NCBI GenBank assembly: GCA_016098155.1
Contig: JAAAJB010000006.1
Span: 89,285 to 153,284, forward strand
Source: Actinomortierella ambigua
Lineage: Eukaryota > Mortierellomycota > Mortierellomycetes > Mortierellales > Mortierellaceae
Length of the DNA: 64,000 nucleotides
Direction of reading: 5' to 3'
Shown: in pieces, positions 47,132 through 58,895 of the stretch
Layout: each line of letters begins with the position of its first letter
Position numbering within the stretch: the first letter of the stretch is position 1
Made by a program: the position numbers and the translations under genes
The notes under the pieces: model-generated
Told to the model about the DNA's origin: nothing
Databases searched by the model: none
Seen by the model: only the letters and a program-made list of their open reading frames with translations

Positions 47132-47418
47132 GAGTTCCTGTAGGGAATGGGGTGTTTTTCTATCCCCTCCCCTCCTTCCCCTACCTCCTACCTCCTCGTA
47201 GGATCGACGGCAGCCACTCACTCTGCAGCGATTGGTCGTTGTAGCAAAAAGAGTGAGACACACGCGCGTGCAAAGTCGCGAATCGAACTCAACGACTGCC
47301 AAATTACCCCTCCCCCCCTTCCCCTTTCACTCTCTTCTTCTGAGCAAGACAGAGCAGGGGGACACGATCATGCATTTAAACTAAACACTATGTAGTGGGG
47401 TGTGTGGATAGGCAGGTA

Positions 47419-47421
<3 letters not shown>

Positions 47422-47466
<45 letters not shown>
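47422..47466. repeat. (GA)22 microsatellite
   Basis: Near-perfect GA dinucleotide run about 700 bp upstream of the coiled-coil gene. Confidence 0.95.
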
Positions 47467-47469
<3 letters not shown>

Positions 47470-48149
47470 CGAGAGTAACAGAGAGATAAGGGGTTCTCAT
47501 GACGTGCCCAACGACTCGGACAGAGAGGGATGTCACTGTCTTTGTGTGTGTGTGTGCATGCTGTGTCCATGTGTGCTCTCTTCTTGTCCACCATCCTCTC
47601 CTCTTTTCCCTCTTCCTCTTCCTCCTTTGTCCTCCCTATTCCTCTCTATCTAGGCATTCTTCCTTCCTTCGTAGCACACAAAACGGTGGACTGGTCTGTC
47701 TGTCTGTCAGTCTTGGTGCCTTTTTTTTCCCTGACACCTCCTTTCTCTCCCTTGTCTCTCTGCCCTCTGAATGTCTGTATGCGCCTCGCCCCCTTTCCTC
47801 CCGCCAGCTGGACAGAAGCCCATCCCATGCACACCACCAGCATGAGCAATGCACACACTGCCGAACATCAACTCATGTGAGAGTGAGTGAGTGAGCGAGT
47901 GAGTGAGTGAGAGGAAGGCAAAAGGACTAGGTTCTCCTTGCTACCACCTCTATCTCTTCTCTCTTCCCCCCATCCACTTCCTCTTCGTTCCTCTTCCAGC
48001 TTCTCTTTTTGAGTTTTTTTTTTCTTGCAATTGTGTCTCTTCTCTTTTTTCTTCATCCATCTCCTTGCTCAACCCCTTCCCCCTTCCTCCCGCCCCCCCC
48101 TCTTTCATCTCCTCCTCCTCCATTCTCATTCTGCTCGATCCTCCTCGTC

Positions 48150-51100
48150 ATGGATCTCGCTGAACCTATTCCAGCTTTCGAACAGGCTCCTGAAGAGCCC
48201 CAACAGTCTGCCGATGCCCCTGTTGCTGCCACTGAAGACCTTGCTGGGGATGCCACCACACCTTTGCCCACCTCTGAACCCTCTGAACCTGTTGTAGCCG
48301 CCGCTGCCGCTGCTCCTGCGGCTGCCTCGCCAGCGAGTGTCAGCCCCCCTGCCACTGGCGCCAAGCCTGGCGCAAAGGCATCTACGCCTACGACCATTGG
48401 TGCATCAGCCAACGCCAACACAATTGCTGCCCGTCGCGCTGCGACCGCTGCCGCGCTGGCTGAGAAGAAAAAGTCGACAACCTCGAGTACTCCTGCTCGC
48501 ACGGCTGCCAAACCCACTACAACCTCTAAAACAACCACAGCAGCGACCTCTCGCACTACAACGGCAGCAACGCGTCCTGGTGCCTCGACCGCTACCACCA
48601 CCTCTGCTGCTGCTGCTCGCAAGCCTGCCACGACCGCGACGCCTGTCCGTGCTGCCTCAGTCGCGTCCACAGCCTCCTCGGCCGCCGCTGCTAGACGTAC
48701 CGCGTCGGGCACCAGCACGCCGACAGCAACGGCTGCTCGACCCACTGCTCGCTCTGCCACCACCACCACTACGGCCTCAAAGACAGCGGGAACCGCTGCT
48801 CGACCGGCGGCCACCACTGCCTCCGCTAGAACCACCACCACCATGCGAACAACGACCACGGCCAGCCCATCTGCTGCTGCTGCTGCCGTTCGTCGCACAG
48901 GTGCAGCTGCTCCCACATCATCAGCTACTCGCACTACTCCTGCTACTGCAGCAGCAGCAAGAACAGCGGCCACTACTGCGACCGCTGCTGCTAAGCGGAC
49001 GACGGCGACATTGGGCTCTGCCGCAACGACATCTCGTACGCCCATCACATCGCGCTCATCTACACCTTCGTCCAGTGTAAAGTCTGTGCGTTCAGTCGGC
49101 GCGACTGGACCCACGGCTGCCGAGCTGTTAGAGTTGAAGAAGGAGCTTGCACAAACTCGCGAGAAGGTATGAAACGGTGTAAAGTGTCCATGTGGAGAAA
49201 GTGGAGGGGAATTGTTGGGCCTTGAGACGGACTGTCTCAGATATCTCGTATGATATAAAAAGATCTCACATCCTCTTTCACCGCCCTCCCTCTCCCAACC
49301 CTACTTGTCAATCCACTAGTACGATGAGGCTTCCAAGCTTCTTGAGACCAAGGAAAAGGAGCTAGAGGCATTGCGCACCCAAGTCGACCAACAGCAGGCA
49401 GCGCAGGTCGACGCCCTTGCGATGGTTGAGACAGTCTCGAGCGACGGTGGCGACACGGTCGTGCCTGATGTCTTGGACCGCCCCAAGCTTGAACTGCTGG
49501 TAAGCCCGAAAGAGAGACAAATTGGATTCAGGCACAAAAAAAACACATCCTCATATACAAACCGGGACTTTCCCAGCTTGGAGAAAGATGGACAACGAAA
49601 AGAAAAAAGCATGTTTGTTGGTAAACAAACATGTGAATCACCAAAAAGAGCAATCCACACCTTTGGGCAACAACGAACCAGCAGACAAACAACCACCCAG
49701 CACACGCTCAGCACCACAAACAGTACAACAGCAACAGCATGGGATAAGAAAAAAAAGGGGGTGGGGACACCAACCAACCACTCTACAATTTCGTTGCTGA
49801 GATAACAACGATCATCAAAAAGGGTTTGTTTTTCTCTTTTTACTGCAGATGACCAAGACATGGAAGGGGAAAGGGGGTGTGGATAGTTAGGGCGAAAAGG
49901 CAGCAACAGCAGGAGGAATTGGAGGGGGGAGGAGAGAGGAGATGATGGTCACCATGGCCGACCCCCCTCCCCCACAAAGCACCTTTGGGGCACCAGTGAA
50001 GCCAGGCACGCCTGGGCCCAATGGGGATGAAGAAAAAGTAAAAGGCCAAAAAAAGCTAACAATATACGAGGACAACCACCCCCTTGGTACTCTTTTTTCT
50101 AGGTTGACAACGAGGCTCTGAAAGCCAAGCAGATTGAGATTGAGACACTCAAGAGCGAGATGCAGACTCTGACCGAGATTATTAAGGTGAGCTCACCCAC
50201 CACGCCAACACACACACAACAACAACTACATTTCTGTCTCTCGTCAGCATCTAGTCTCAATGATCCAAAAGTTCTTTTTCCAGAAATAACCTCTGATCAG
50301 CTAATCTGGTCAACTGACTGTTCGCGTCTTGCAACCTCTCATTCCCATTCCCACTACCACTCCCCCCCTCATCTGTCTTGAACCAAAAACAAACACGTAA
50401 AAAAAACATTTCGTCTCTAGAACTTACGCAACGATCGTGAGTTGCTGGCCAAGGACCTGCAGGACAAGATTGCGGAGCAGCAAGAAAAGATTTCGGAGCA
50501 AGAGAGCGAGCTGACGTCGCTGCACGAGGAGCTGGAGGAGTTGACACAGAAGCAAAGCAAGGACCTGCAAGAGTTGCGTACAAAATTGGAGGAATCGCAG
50601 GCACTGCACTCGTCGAGTCTGGAGGAGCTGCACCGGATCCACGAGGACAAGCTGCAAGCACTGGAGATGGAGTTGCAGCAGGCACGGCAGAACAGCGAGC
50701 GGCTCGGTGGGGCTGAGGAGGATATCAAGACGCGGTATGCGCAAGAGATGGATGAGGCCCGCCAGAAGCATCAGGAGGAGGTGACCAAGTTGTTGGTGGC
50801 CCATGGAGCGGAGATGGATGAGCTCAAGAAGCTGTTTGAGGATAAGATTGAGGAGGCGAAGGAACAGGTTGAGGTAAAGTATCCATTGGAGCAGGTCGAG
50901 AAAAAGAGAGGGCAACACATATACGCCCCTTCCATCATCCATGATGGTTCAGCGGCAGTATCTGTTTGTTTTCATCGTGTGATATGGCGTAGGAGCAAAA
51001 AAAAATCACTTTCTTATCCTTTCTTTTTATCATACTTTTTTTTAAAAAAAAAAAAAAAAAAAAAAAGGTGGAGCTTCGTGAGAGACACTCGCAAGAACTG

Positions 51101-52745
51101 CAGGCGATCATGTCATCGCACACGTCGGCGATGAACGAGCGAGCCGGGTTTGAATCGGGCAAGCTCGAATCATTGCAGGCGGACCATGTGCAGGCACTGG
51201 CAAAGCTGAAGGAGACGCTGGATAGCGAGCACCGGCAGTTTGTGGATGCGGTCAAGACCAAGCACGCGAGCGAGCTCAAAGAGTCGCAGGAGAAGCACAC
51301 CTTGCGGGCGAAGGAGCTGGAAGGCCAGCTGAAGAAGCTGAAGGAGCAATACGCGACAGAGTCCAAGGCCCTGCAAGAGGGCTCCTCGGCATCGTTGGAT
51401 ACGATGAAGCAGGAGCACACGGACGAATTGGCGGCAGTGAAGGCACGCCACGCGGAAGAGCTCCGGATCCTGGAAGCGAGTGTGCAAAGCCGGGTGCAGA
51501 TGGAGGTGGACGTGGTGAAGAACAAGTTTTCAGAGCTGGTCAAGGACGTTGATGGGTCCAAGGACGAGCAGCTGAAGAAGCTGGAGGAGGACTACGAGGC
51601 CAAGATTGCCGAGCTGATTGTTGAGCATGAGGACCGTGTGAGAGAGCTCGAGCAAGATGCGAACGAGCAAGCGCGTAGGGCGATTGATGCGGTCGAGGCG
51701 TCGTTTGATGCGGACCGGGAGGCGATTGCCAAAGACCATGCCAAGGAGATTGCGAACCTGAAGGACCTGTACGAGGCCCAGGTGCGTGATCTCGAGAGCC
51801 AGCTGTCGACCCAGGACGAGCATCTGGCCAAGGCCAAGGAGGTCTTTGATCTTGTCAAGACCGAGCACCAGTCGGAGCTGCAGAGACTGCGCAAGTCTCA
51901 ACAGGAACAGACAGAGTCCCTGCGCAAGTCGCATGAAGTCTCCCTGCACAAGGCCGAGACCCGGCGCGAGCATGAGGTCGCCAAGATCAAGGCGGAGGCT
52001 GATAAGGCTATCAAGGAGGCCAAGAGCGAGCTTGCCAAGCAGCTGGAGGTAATACTTTTTTTTTGTCGTTGGTTTCTCCAAGATATAGATGATCGCCGCC
52101 TAATCAAGTATGCTGATCATTTTATCACCGTCCTTTCTTTTTTTTTTTTTAGAACCGCCAAGCTTCTCACTCCAAGGCCAAGGAAGAGCTGGAGGCCAGT
52201 CTGGCGGAGAAGGACTTTGAAGCGACGCTAAAGCTGAAGCAGGTGCAGGACGAGCTTAGCGCACTGAAGAAGAGCACAAAGACGCTACAGAAGGAGCGCA
52301 ATGACGCCAAGGGCCAGCTGGAGCAGCGCGAGCTGGCTCTGCACCAGGAGTACTCTGTCAAGCTCCAGCAGATGACGACTGACCACGAGCAGCAAATGAA
52401 GCAGGCATCCAAGGCACATGCGGAGGAACTTGCGTCGGCCAAGAGCAAGGTGTATGCTCAGCTGGAGCGCAAGGACGAGGCGCTCGAAGCCATGGAGGCG
52501 AAGGTGAAGCAGCTTGAAGCATCTGCCAAGGATACTGGAGATCTGAAGGTAAGTATTCAGTACATTTCGAGAAAGAAAAAAAAAGGGTTTCCTAGTCGCC
52601 ATTGTGACTGAACATGTTATGAGGGGTGTTTTTTGTGTTTGTTCTATTACTCATCATTGGTCCCCCTTGCTACTTTCAGGCTCAGGTTGCGCAGCTGACA
52701 GCCATGCTGGACCAACTCCAGGACTCTACATTGGGCCGAGGCTAA
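48150..52745 (+). CDS. Large coiled-coil protein with basic Ala/Thr-rich N-terminus
   Basis: Seven exons: 48150-49166, 49320-49499, 50103-50186, 50421-50873, 51068-52048, 52153-52548 and 52680-52745, totalling 1058 residues. Every intron is in phase 0. After an acidic start, residues about 60-320 are an Ala/Thr/Ser/Arg/Lys low-complexity domain, positively charged and rich in short TT, AR and TP patches, as in microtubule- or nucleic-acid-binding tails. From about residue 325 to the end the chain is almost continuous heptad-repeat coiled coil (for example AELLELKKELAQTREK, ELTSLHEELEELTQKQSKDL, QTESLRKSHEVSLHKAE). No motor, GTPase or membrane domain is visible. Golgin, spindle-pole or CLIP-like cytoskeletal scaffolds share this layout, but I cannot assign a named family. 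Exon 1 starts after a C/T-rich leader. The acceptor of intron 4 follows a poly-A tract, which is unusual. Confidence 0.85.
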
Positions 52746-53033
52746 ACAGAACCTACTGTCAAGAGAATTATCCTCTATCGCCACCGCCACCACTACCTTT
52801 TGCCATGTCTTCATACCCGAAGCACTAAAAAAAATAACCCAACTGGAAGTTATACCAGCGTTTTGTCCGTTACCCCAAAAATAATCACAGAAATTTTCAA
52901 AAATGCACCAACGCATCAATCATACAGAAAACCAGCATGCCTGCGTGTTGTTTTGATTTATTCCGTGGGACTGTGTGGATCGTGATCCGATTTACTTGGA
53001 CAGAGGTGGGGGGGAGGGGGAGAGTATTTTGCC

Positions 53034-53805
53034 CTACTTCTTTCCAAATGCCTCATCGATGAAAGCGTCCAGTTGGGGAGGACGCAGTGCGCCGACACTC
53101 TCCTTGAGCTCTGCTCCGCCCTTGTAGGCCTTCAAAGTAGGCACGCCTCGAATCTAGATGATGAGGGGGGAAAGCCATATTGTGGATGAGAAAAAAAAAA
53201 GAGTCGGTTGGGGTTAAACAATACTCCAAAAATAAAATAAAAGGGCATGTTCACAGATAAGACGAACCTGGTGCTGGTTGGCGACGGTGGGGCATGCGTC
53301 AATGTCGACCTTGATCAGCGTGATGTCGCTGTTTTCGGCCTTGGCAGCCAGGATGGGGTCCATAAACTTGCAAGGGCCGCACCACCTAAGTGCAAAGGAA
53401 TAATTCATGGTTGTCAGATCACAACTACGAGATATCCTTCTTTACACATCATGTATGGTACTCTCTCCAACACACAAAACGACTTTTTTTTTTGTTTGCG
53501 TCACTTACTCGGCATGGAACTGAACGATGATACGACCATCGCGCTTGATGAGAGTTGTAAAGTCGGAATCAGTGGCATGCAAGATAGGGCCGAGAGCAGC
53601 ACGCGACGACTGGAAGTAGCGGACACCTATTGAGGGTACATTTTTCGGGGTGACATTGTAGAAAGGGGAGGGGTCATGTCAATACTTTCATTCTTCATGT
53701 GGGAGCACAACTCGCGATTTCATCGCTCTGTCGTCTTCTTTCTGTCGAACCTTGGGGTCTGACGACAGCCGAAATGTTGGTGGAGGCAAGACGGAGGGCG
53801 TTCAT
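53034..53805 (-). CDS. Mitochondrial thioredoxin
   Basis: Four minus-strand exons, 53805-53751, 53626-53509, 53385-53268 and 53153-53034, encode 136 residues. The N-terminal 35 or so residues are basic and lack acidic residues (MNALRLASTNISAVVRPQGV), typical of a mitochondrial presequence. The thioredoxin fold follows, with IIVQFHAEWCGPCKFMDP (redox-active WCGPC), VDIDACPTVANQHQ and the cis-proline segment IRGVPTLKAYKGG. It would reduce protein disulfides in the matrix, for example in peroxiredoxin, with a thioredoxin reductase. Introns 1 and 3 both begin GTTCG rather than the GTAAG/GTATG used elsewhere, but only these junctions keep the frame and the fold. It is convergent with the coiled-coil gene and divergent from the SR-like gene, 144 bp from its start codon. 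Confidence 0.93.
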
Positions 53806-53949
53806 GGTGCGGGTCTGAATTGGAAGTAGGGAAAGAGTTTTTTGAATTGAAACCCGAAAAGGGTTCGGGTGATGTAAATGGAGTACAAATAAAAATTTGG
53901 GAAGGTTTGAACACTACACCACCACCCATTCACAACAACCATCAAGCCC
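53806..53949. promoter_or_regulatory. 144-bp bidirectional promoter (thioredoxin / SR-like protein)
   Basis: The whole interval between two divergent start codons (53805 minus, 53950 plus). It is short, without a clear TATA box, and must hold both leaders. Confidence 0.6.
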
Positions 53950-55691
53950 ATGTCGTCGCACGAACACCGAAAGAGAAGCAGAAGCCCAGAGGATCACTCT
54001 CGGCGGGATATAGACCGGGACAGAGACAGAGACCGGGAGAAGGATGCATCGTCCAGTCGTCATGCCTCCTCGTCGTCTCGCCATTCAAGCAGCTCCAGAG
54101 GCGATCATAACAGTAGCGCTGCTAGCACCGGTCAAAGTTCACGGCAACACCACCACGATCGAAGCCGAAGTGACAGAGACGATCGTGACACTCGGCCGTC
54201 AAGGAGCAGTGGCCACCGTGACCCACGAGAGAAGGACAAGGAGAGGACGCGAGCAGATAGTAGGGATCGATCAAGTCGCCATGGTCGCGACCGCGACCGC
54301 GGGCGTGAGCATGACCGTGACCGTGACCGTGACCATCGAGACAAACGGAGTCGGCGAGACAAAGAACAAGAACCTGGCCGAGACACTCGTAGTAGTGACG
54401 ATGACGACGGTGATGATGATGGTGATGGTGATGGGTCCTCGTCATCGGACGACGAGGACGACGAAGCAGAGGAAAGGGAGAGAGGCAAGAAGGGAGCAGA
54501 GAAGAAGGACAAGGAGCAAGCATTACCTCCCCAGTTGAACAGGAAAGCCATCTCCAAAGGTGCGACGGCGCCCATCTCGATGGACGACTACTTTCTGAAA
54601 TCGACCGAGTTCCGGCTGTGGCTACGCAAGGTCAAGAAAAAGTACTTTGACAGGCTGTCGTCCAGCAGGAGCCATGGATACTTTCGCAAGTTTGTCAAGG
54701 CCTGGAACAATGGTGATCTCGATGGTAAGTTCCCACTTGAGGTCTCCCTGTCTCTTTGTTCAATACGGGGCACGGTATAGGGGGGGTTGTCCACTCCAAT
54801 CGCCACAGTTTGTTAAATCGATGCCTTTTTTTTCTGGATAAAAAAAAATAGATACATACTACAAAGGCGTGCGATCCAGCGAGTTGGCCTCCCAGGGAAC
54901 AAAGTACAAGTGGGGTTTTGTGCAAAAGATGGGCGCCAAGGATCAGGATGAGCTGGAGCGGACCAAGGACTCGATTGATTCTTTGACAAACTCGGCGAAG
55001 CGGTTTGCGGAAGAAATGAATACGTCGTCCTCGGCCTCCGTCTCAGCCTCGAAGCGGTTCCATGATCCTACGACAGCACCCTCTGGATCGAACGCCTTGT
55101 ATTCACGACGTCCCAACAATGCTGACGATGGTATGTTGTGATACAAAGGACATGGACATGATAAGGGAGCATATATCGCCCTTTATTTGTTCTGACTTTT
55201 AACACATACTAACCGCCATTCTCACTTTTTTCTTTTCTTTTCTTTTCTTTCAATTACTATTATTTTCAGTGTATGCGCGCGAAGAGCATGATCGTCAACG
55301 TCGCCAGACTCAACGCGCACAGGACCGAGCGTATCGCAAGGATCGTGAGGTCGATCTGGAAGAGTTGGTGCCCAAGGCGACGGGGCGGGAGGCCCTGCTA
55401 GAGAAGCGGAAGGCCCAGACCGAATACCATCGACGTGAGCGGTCACCCGGAGTGGAGCTCTCGGAACAGGATATGATGGGAGGTGGGGATGACTTTCGGT
55501 CGGCGATGGCAGCCGAACGACGGGCACGTCAGCAGCGAGAGGGGCGCCAGCAAATGCGACGGGAGGGGGGTGGATCCGGAGGTGGGGTTGTGCTGGATGC
55601 AAGAAAGCAGGCTTACCAAGAGAAGGAGCAAGGCAAGATCGAGGCCCTACGCCAATTGTGGATGCAGTCTCAAGGCAGCAAACGCGATTGA
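53950..55691 (+). CDS. SR/RD-rich nuclear protein with conserved WLRKVKKKYF segment
   Basis: Three exons, 53950-54724, 54852-55130 and 55270-55691, encode 491 residues. Residues 1-160 are Arg-Asp, Arg-Ser and His-Ser repeats (a DRDRDR hexanucleotide repeat in the DNA), followed by a poly-Asp/Glu stretch and a Lys-rich patch. The folded-looking core spans the first intron, from about residue 212 (MDDYFLKSTEFRLWLRKVKK, then GYFRKFVKAWNNGDLDDTYY, then KGVRSSELASQGTKYKWGF). The C-terminal third is a charged helix (for example EVDLEELVPKATGREALLEK). This layout is typical of spliceosome-associated or other nuclear RNA proteins. I recall similar conserved cores in uncharacterised SR-like eukaryotic proteins but cannot name the family. 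Its likely place is the nucleus; a splicing role is inferred only from composition. Confidence 0.8.
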
Positions 55692-55793
55692 AAGTAGCTA
55701 TAAGCGCGAAAAAGAAAGAAAGAAATAGAATACATGGATTTTTATTTCTTCTTCTTCTTTAATCGGTCCTTTATCTTTTGAGTAGAATGCTGG

Positions 55794-56588
55794 TTAGGAT
55801 GGAAGCTGCCAACGCTGGACTTGATTGAATGGATACGGTTCATGGCCATGGTGATTGCGATCTTGGATTGAATAGAGCACAATATCCCATTGTGCGTTCT
55901 CCGCCGGGAGAGGCAATTGGGCACGAGCGAGCTGAGCTGTGGTTGCTGCAATGGAGCGCCTTGTTTCTGGCAGAGGCGCCTCCGTATCAGACTCGAGCCA
56001 ATAACACAATGAGAGATGGTTGATGGCCTTGAGACGAATGTGTAAGGATGGGAACTGGTTCTTTAGGTGCTGTATCAGCTTGTGGCAGCCATGGGAAGCC
56101 TGGATGTCGATCAGGACACTGTCTGGGTGAGGTTGGCAGACTTTATTGGCCAGCTGCAGCTGCTGTTGCGGTGCATTTTCAAAGAAAGAAGGGATGGCAG
56201 CGTCGAGAGATGCTTGGACAGCTTGGGTTGTGGCAGTGTCCGGCACGGAGAAGAAGCCGACCATGGTGATATGCGGCATGTAACGCAGTGCTTCGTTGGG
56301 ACCCAATGTCAGGGAGGCGTCAGTCAGGAGTGACTCAATGGCCTGCCGCAGTTGAGAAGCAGGGCGAGGCTCGAGGTAGAGGATGAGTTCCTCGCCCTTG
56401 GCTACTGCTGCTGCTGCTGCTGTTGTTGTTGCTGCTGCTGCTGTTGCTGCCTCAACTATGTGGTTCTCGGAACCAGTTGCGTCAACCTTCATTACCAGTT
56501 CCAGATTTGTGCTGTTGTGTGGTTTGGACCTTGCCCACGGACGTGAGTGAGCAATGGGTGCAGAAAGGGGTAGGGGGATTCGCTTCAA
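55794..56588 (-). CDS. 2H phosphoesterase-like protein (LigT/CPDase fold)
   Basis: Single-exon minus-strand frame of 264 residues ending at 55794. A second in-frame ATG at 56492 could be the real start, removing 32 residues. The two signature motifs of the 2H superfamily are present: HITMVGFF (H-x-T, about residue 105) and HLSLCYW (H-x-S, about 192), about 87 residues apart. Members hydrolyse 2',3'-cyclic phosphates in RNA processing or tRNA-splicing by-products. The substrate here is unknown. Residues 46-65 are an Ala/Thr repeat encoded by trinucleotide repeats, just before the folded domain (EELILYLEPRPASQLRQAIE). It is convergent with the SR-like gene (102 bp between stops) and divergent from the F-box gene. 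Confidence 0.8.
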   Translation of the reverse strand: MKRIPLPLSAPIAHSRPWARSKPHNSTNLELVMKVDATGSENHIVEAATAAAATTTAAAAAVAKGEELILYLEPRPASQLRQAIESLLTDASLTLGPNEALRYMPHITMVGFFSVPDTATTQAVQASLDAAIPSFFENAPQQQLQLANKVCQPHPDSVLIDIQASHGCHKLIQHLKNQFPSLHIRLKAINHLSLCYWLESDTEAPLPETRRSIAATTAQLARAQLPLPAENAQWDIVLYSIQDRNHHGHEPYPFNQVQRWQLPS

Positions 56589-56809
56589 ACATTTTTTTTC
56601 ATGCCTGCTGTTTTTGCTAGGGACAGAGAGGGGGGGGGGAAAGAGTCAACAAAAAAAATAAATACTTTCATTACGCATGCCTGTTTCCTTTCTCTCCTCT
56701 TTCTCACCTTTTTATTTCTCCATTCCTTTCATCTCATTCAGCATCTTTTCCTTCATCCTCAGCTTCTGTCATCACTCTCTGCCATTCTATAGCAGCCTCA
56801 CAACCTGCC
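56589..56809. promoter_or_regulatory. 221-bp bidirectional promoter (2H phosphoesterase / F-box protein)
   Basis: The interval between divergent start codons at 56588 and 56810. The half next to the F-box gene is C/T-rich. Confidence 0.55.
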
Positions 56810-57294
56810 ATGAAGGCTCTGGACTTGCCAGAGATTCGCTTCAGGGTCTGCTGCTTTCTCGACGACGCCGACCTGGCTCGTGTGGCCTTGGTCTCGTCCG
56901 ATTGGTACCTCGCCTCGCGACAGCTCCTCTGGTACCATCCCAAGCTGCGTGGCCGCACCTCGCGCGAGATCCGTTCGCTATTGACTCCACCATCCGCAGA
57001 GAACATCCCTACCTCTCTCTGCCTTGTCGGTCCACAGGTCAAGAGTCTCGGCTTCCTGGGCGCAAAGCTTGCCAATCCGCGCAAGGACATCCTGTTCTGC
57101 ATTGAACACTGTCCTAACCTCGCCTCCTTGGACCTTACAGGACAACCACATCGTCTTCGACTCGTCTCAAGGATCGTCGAGCGACGCCCAGGCATCAAGC
57201 GCATTCGACTGCGTGGATACCCCTCGCCGCCCTCGACTAAGCGGCCTCTCGCGATCGATGAAGACGGCGGACCATCGGCAATAGCAGCAGCAGC

Positions 57295-57330
<36 letters not shown>

Positions 57331-58864
57331 GGCCGAGGGTGGGTATGCTGCAGGATTCACGGACGATGATGACGCTTACATGGAACAGGCCGACACTGGA
57401 GCCACTATACCCCATCATCCGAATAAGAAGCGACGGAGAGAACGCAAGTCCGAAGAGGAGGTCTTTCAGATTCTCAAGCGGCTCAAATCGCTGCAAACAC
57501 TGTCGCTCTGGACGTTTTCTGTCTCCGTCGACCAAATTGTCTCGTTCGCACACAAGGCCCGCCACTCGCTAGTCAACCTCCACCTGTTCCCGGCAAAAGG
57601 CGTCCCCGACGAGGTGTTGCTGGCGATCGGAGCAAACTTTCCACATCTCCAGGTACTCTCACTCGCCGTTGAATCATCCGCGCCGTATCGTGACATCGAG
57701 ACGGGCGGCACGATCACACCCACCACCACCCCCGAGGGACTGTTTAGTCTGTCTGCAGCATCCTCGCCGCTCCTTCCACCGCCCCCTCCACCCACTACCA
57801 GCGAGGGTCTCATCCGCTTTTTCAGGGAGTGCCTCACGGAATCTCTTCATACTGTCTCGCTTCCACGATCCAGGATGACTGACGAGGCCCTCCGCGTGCT
57901 CGTTGCCCGTAACAAGGGCCTCAAGACCCTGCAAGTGCCCTCATGCTCACTCTTGACAGCGCACGGCCTACGACACGTTCTTGACCACGCCGAGCAGCTT
58001 GAAGTGCTCGATTACTCCAGGATCCAGCTTTTCAAGTGGTCGTCTCTCCCCTCATCAACACAACAGGCCCTGGAGGAGCGCTTCGGGCTCTCCGTGGCCG
58101 GACAGCAGAGCCTTCTTGGTTCTGGACCTGGGGTAGGGCTGGACGCCATGACGGAACAGGATCTGCGTGACGAGGTACTCAAAGTCGTTTTTGGATTCCC
58201 ATTCTGGACTGGATGCTCACGTCTGCAGACTCTAGACCTTTCCTCTCACTGTCTCTTTGTCCAGCCACCACGTTCACAACGTCGGCCACGAGAGCCATCA
58301 CAGCAACAGTCACAGTCGCAGCCACCAGCACAGCAACAACCACAACCACCACTGCCAGCACAACAACAACAGCATCAACAGCAGCAGCACCAACAACAGG
58401 AAGGAGAGGGAGCATTGCACCCAGTCCTGAACACGGCCTTCTTCGCTCTGCCGACATCCTCCTTTGCGCTGTGTGCATGGCCGGGACCGATCGCGACCGA
58501 GGAAGTGTCCCAGTGGATGGTGACGCAACTGCAGCAGTTGACACAGCTCCGCGACCTCCGCTTGGATATGATCCCATGGTTCCCTGACATGGCTGGGATT
58601 GAACGGTTAGCGGCCTTGCCACGCCTCGAGTATCTCAATCTAGGCGCGATCCAAGGGCTGGAAGATCCACCACTTGTTGCGGATGGAGATTATTATGGGG
58701 CGGTGTTTGGAGAAGGCGCAGGAGGAGGAGATGGTGGTGGTGGTGGTGGTGGTAGTGACAGTGCTCAAAGGATCACACATCGTCCTCGCCGTCGACGCCG
58801 ACGCCTCTCCATCTGGGGCCAGGATCAGGGCCACCATCAAAGCCATCTTCATTTTCATCTCCAA

Positions 58865-58895
<31 letters not shown>

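Larger units (their letters stand above)
42495..48149. other. 5.7-kb repeat-rich intergenic region
   Basis: Upstream region of both GDH2 (minus) and the coiled-coil gene (plus). It holds long purine and pyrimidine tracts, several microsatellites (listed separately), a 10-N gap and no complete gene. One exon-like segment at 45769-45838 (minus) is bounded by a strong acceptor (pyrimidine tract ending CTAG) and a GTAGGT donor. It reads PIHLCRSINKYVEKYLDATV, but partner exons were not found. Confidence 0.5.

Noticed and set aside
48053..49114. A 353-codon minus-strand frame under exon 1 of the coiled-coil gene
   Set aside because: Ala/Val-only low-complexity mirror of the Ala/Thr-rich coding repeat; no promoter or domain.
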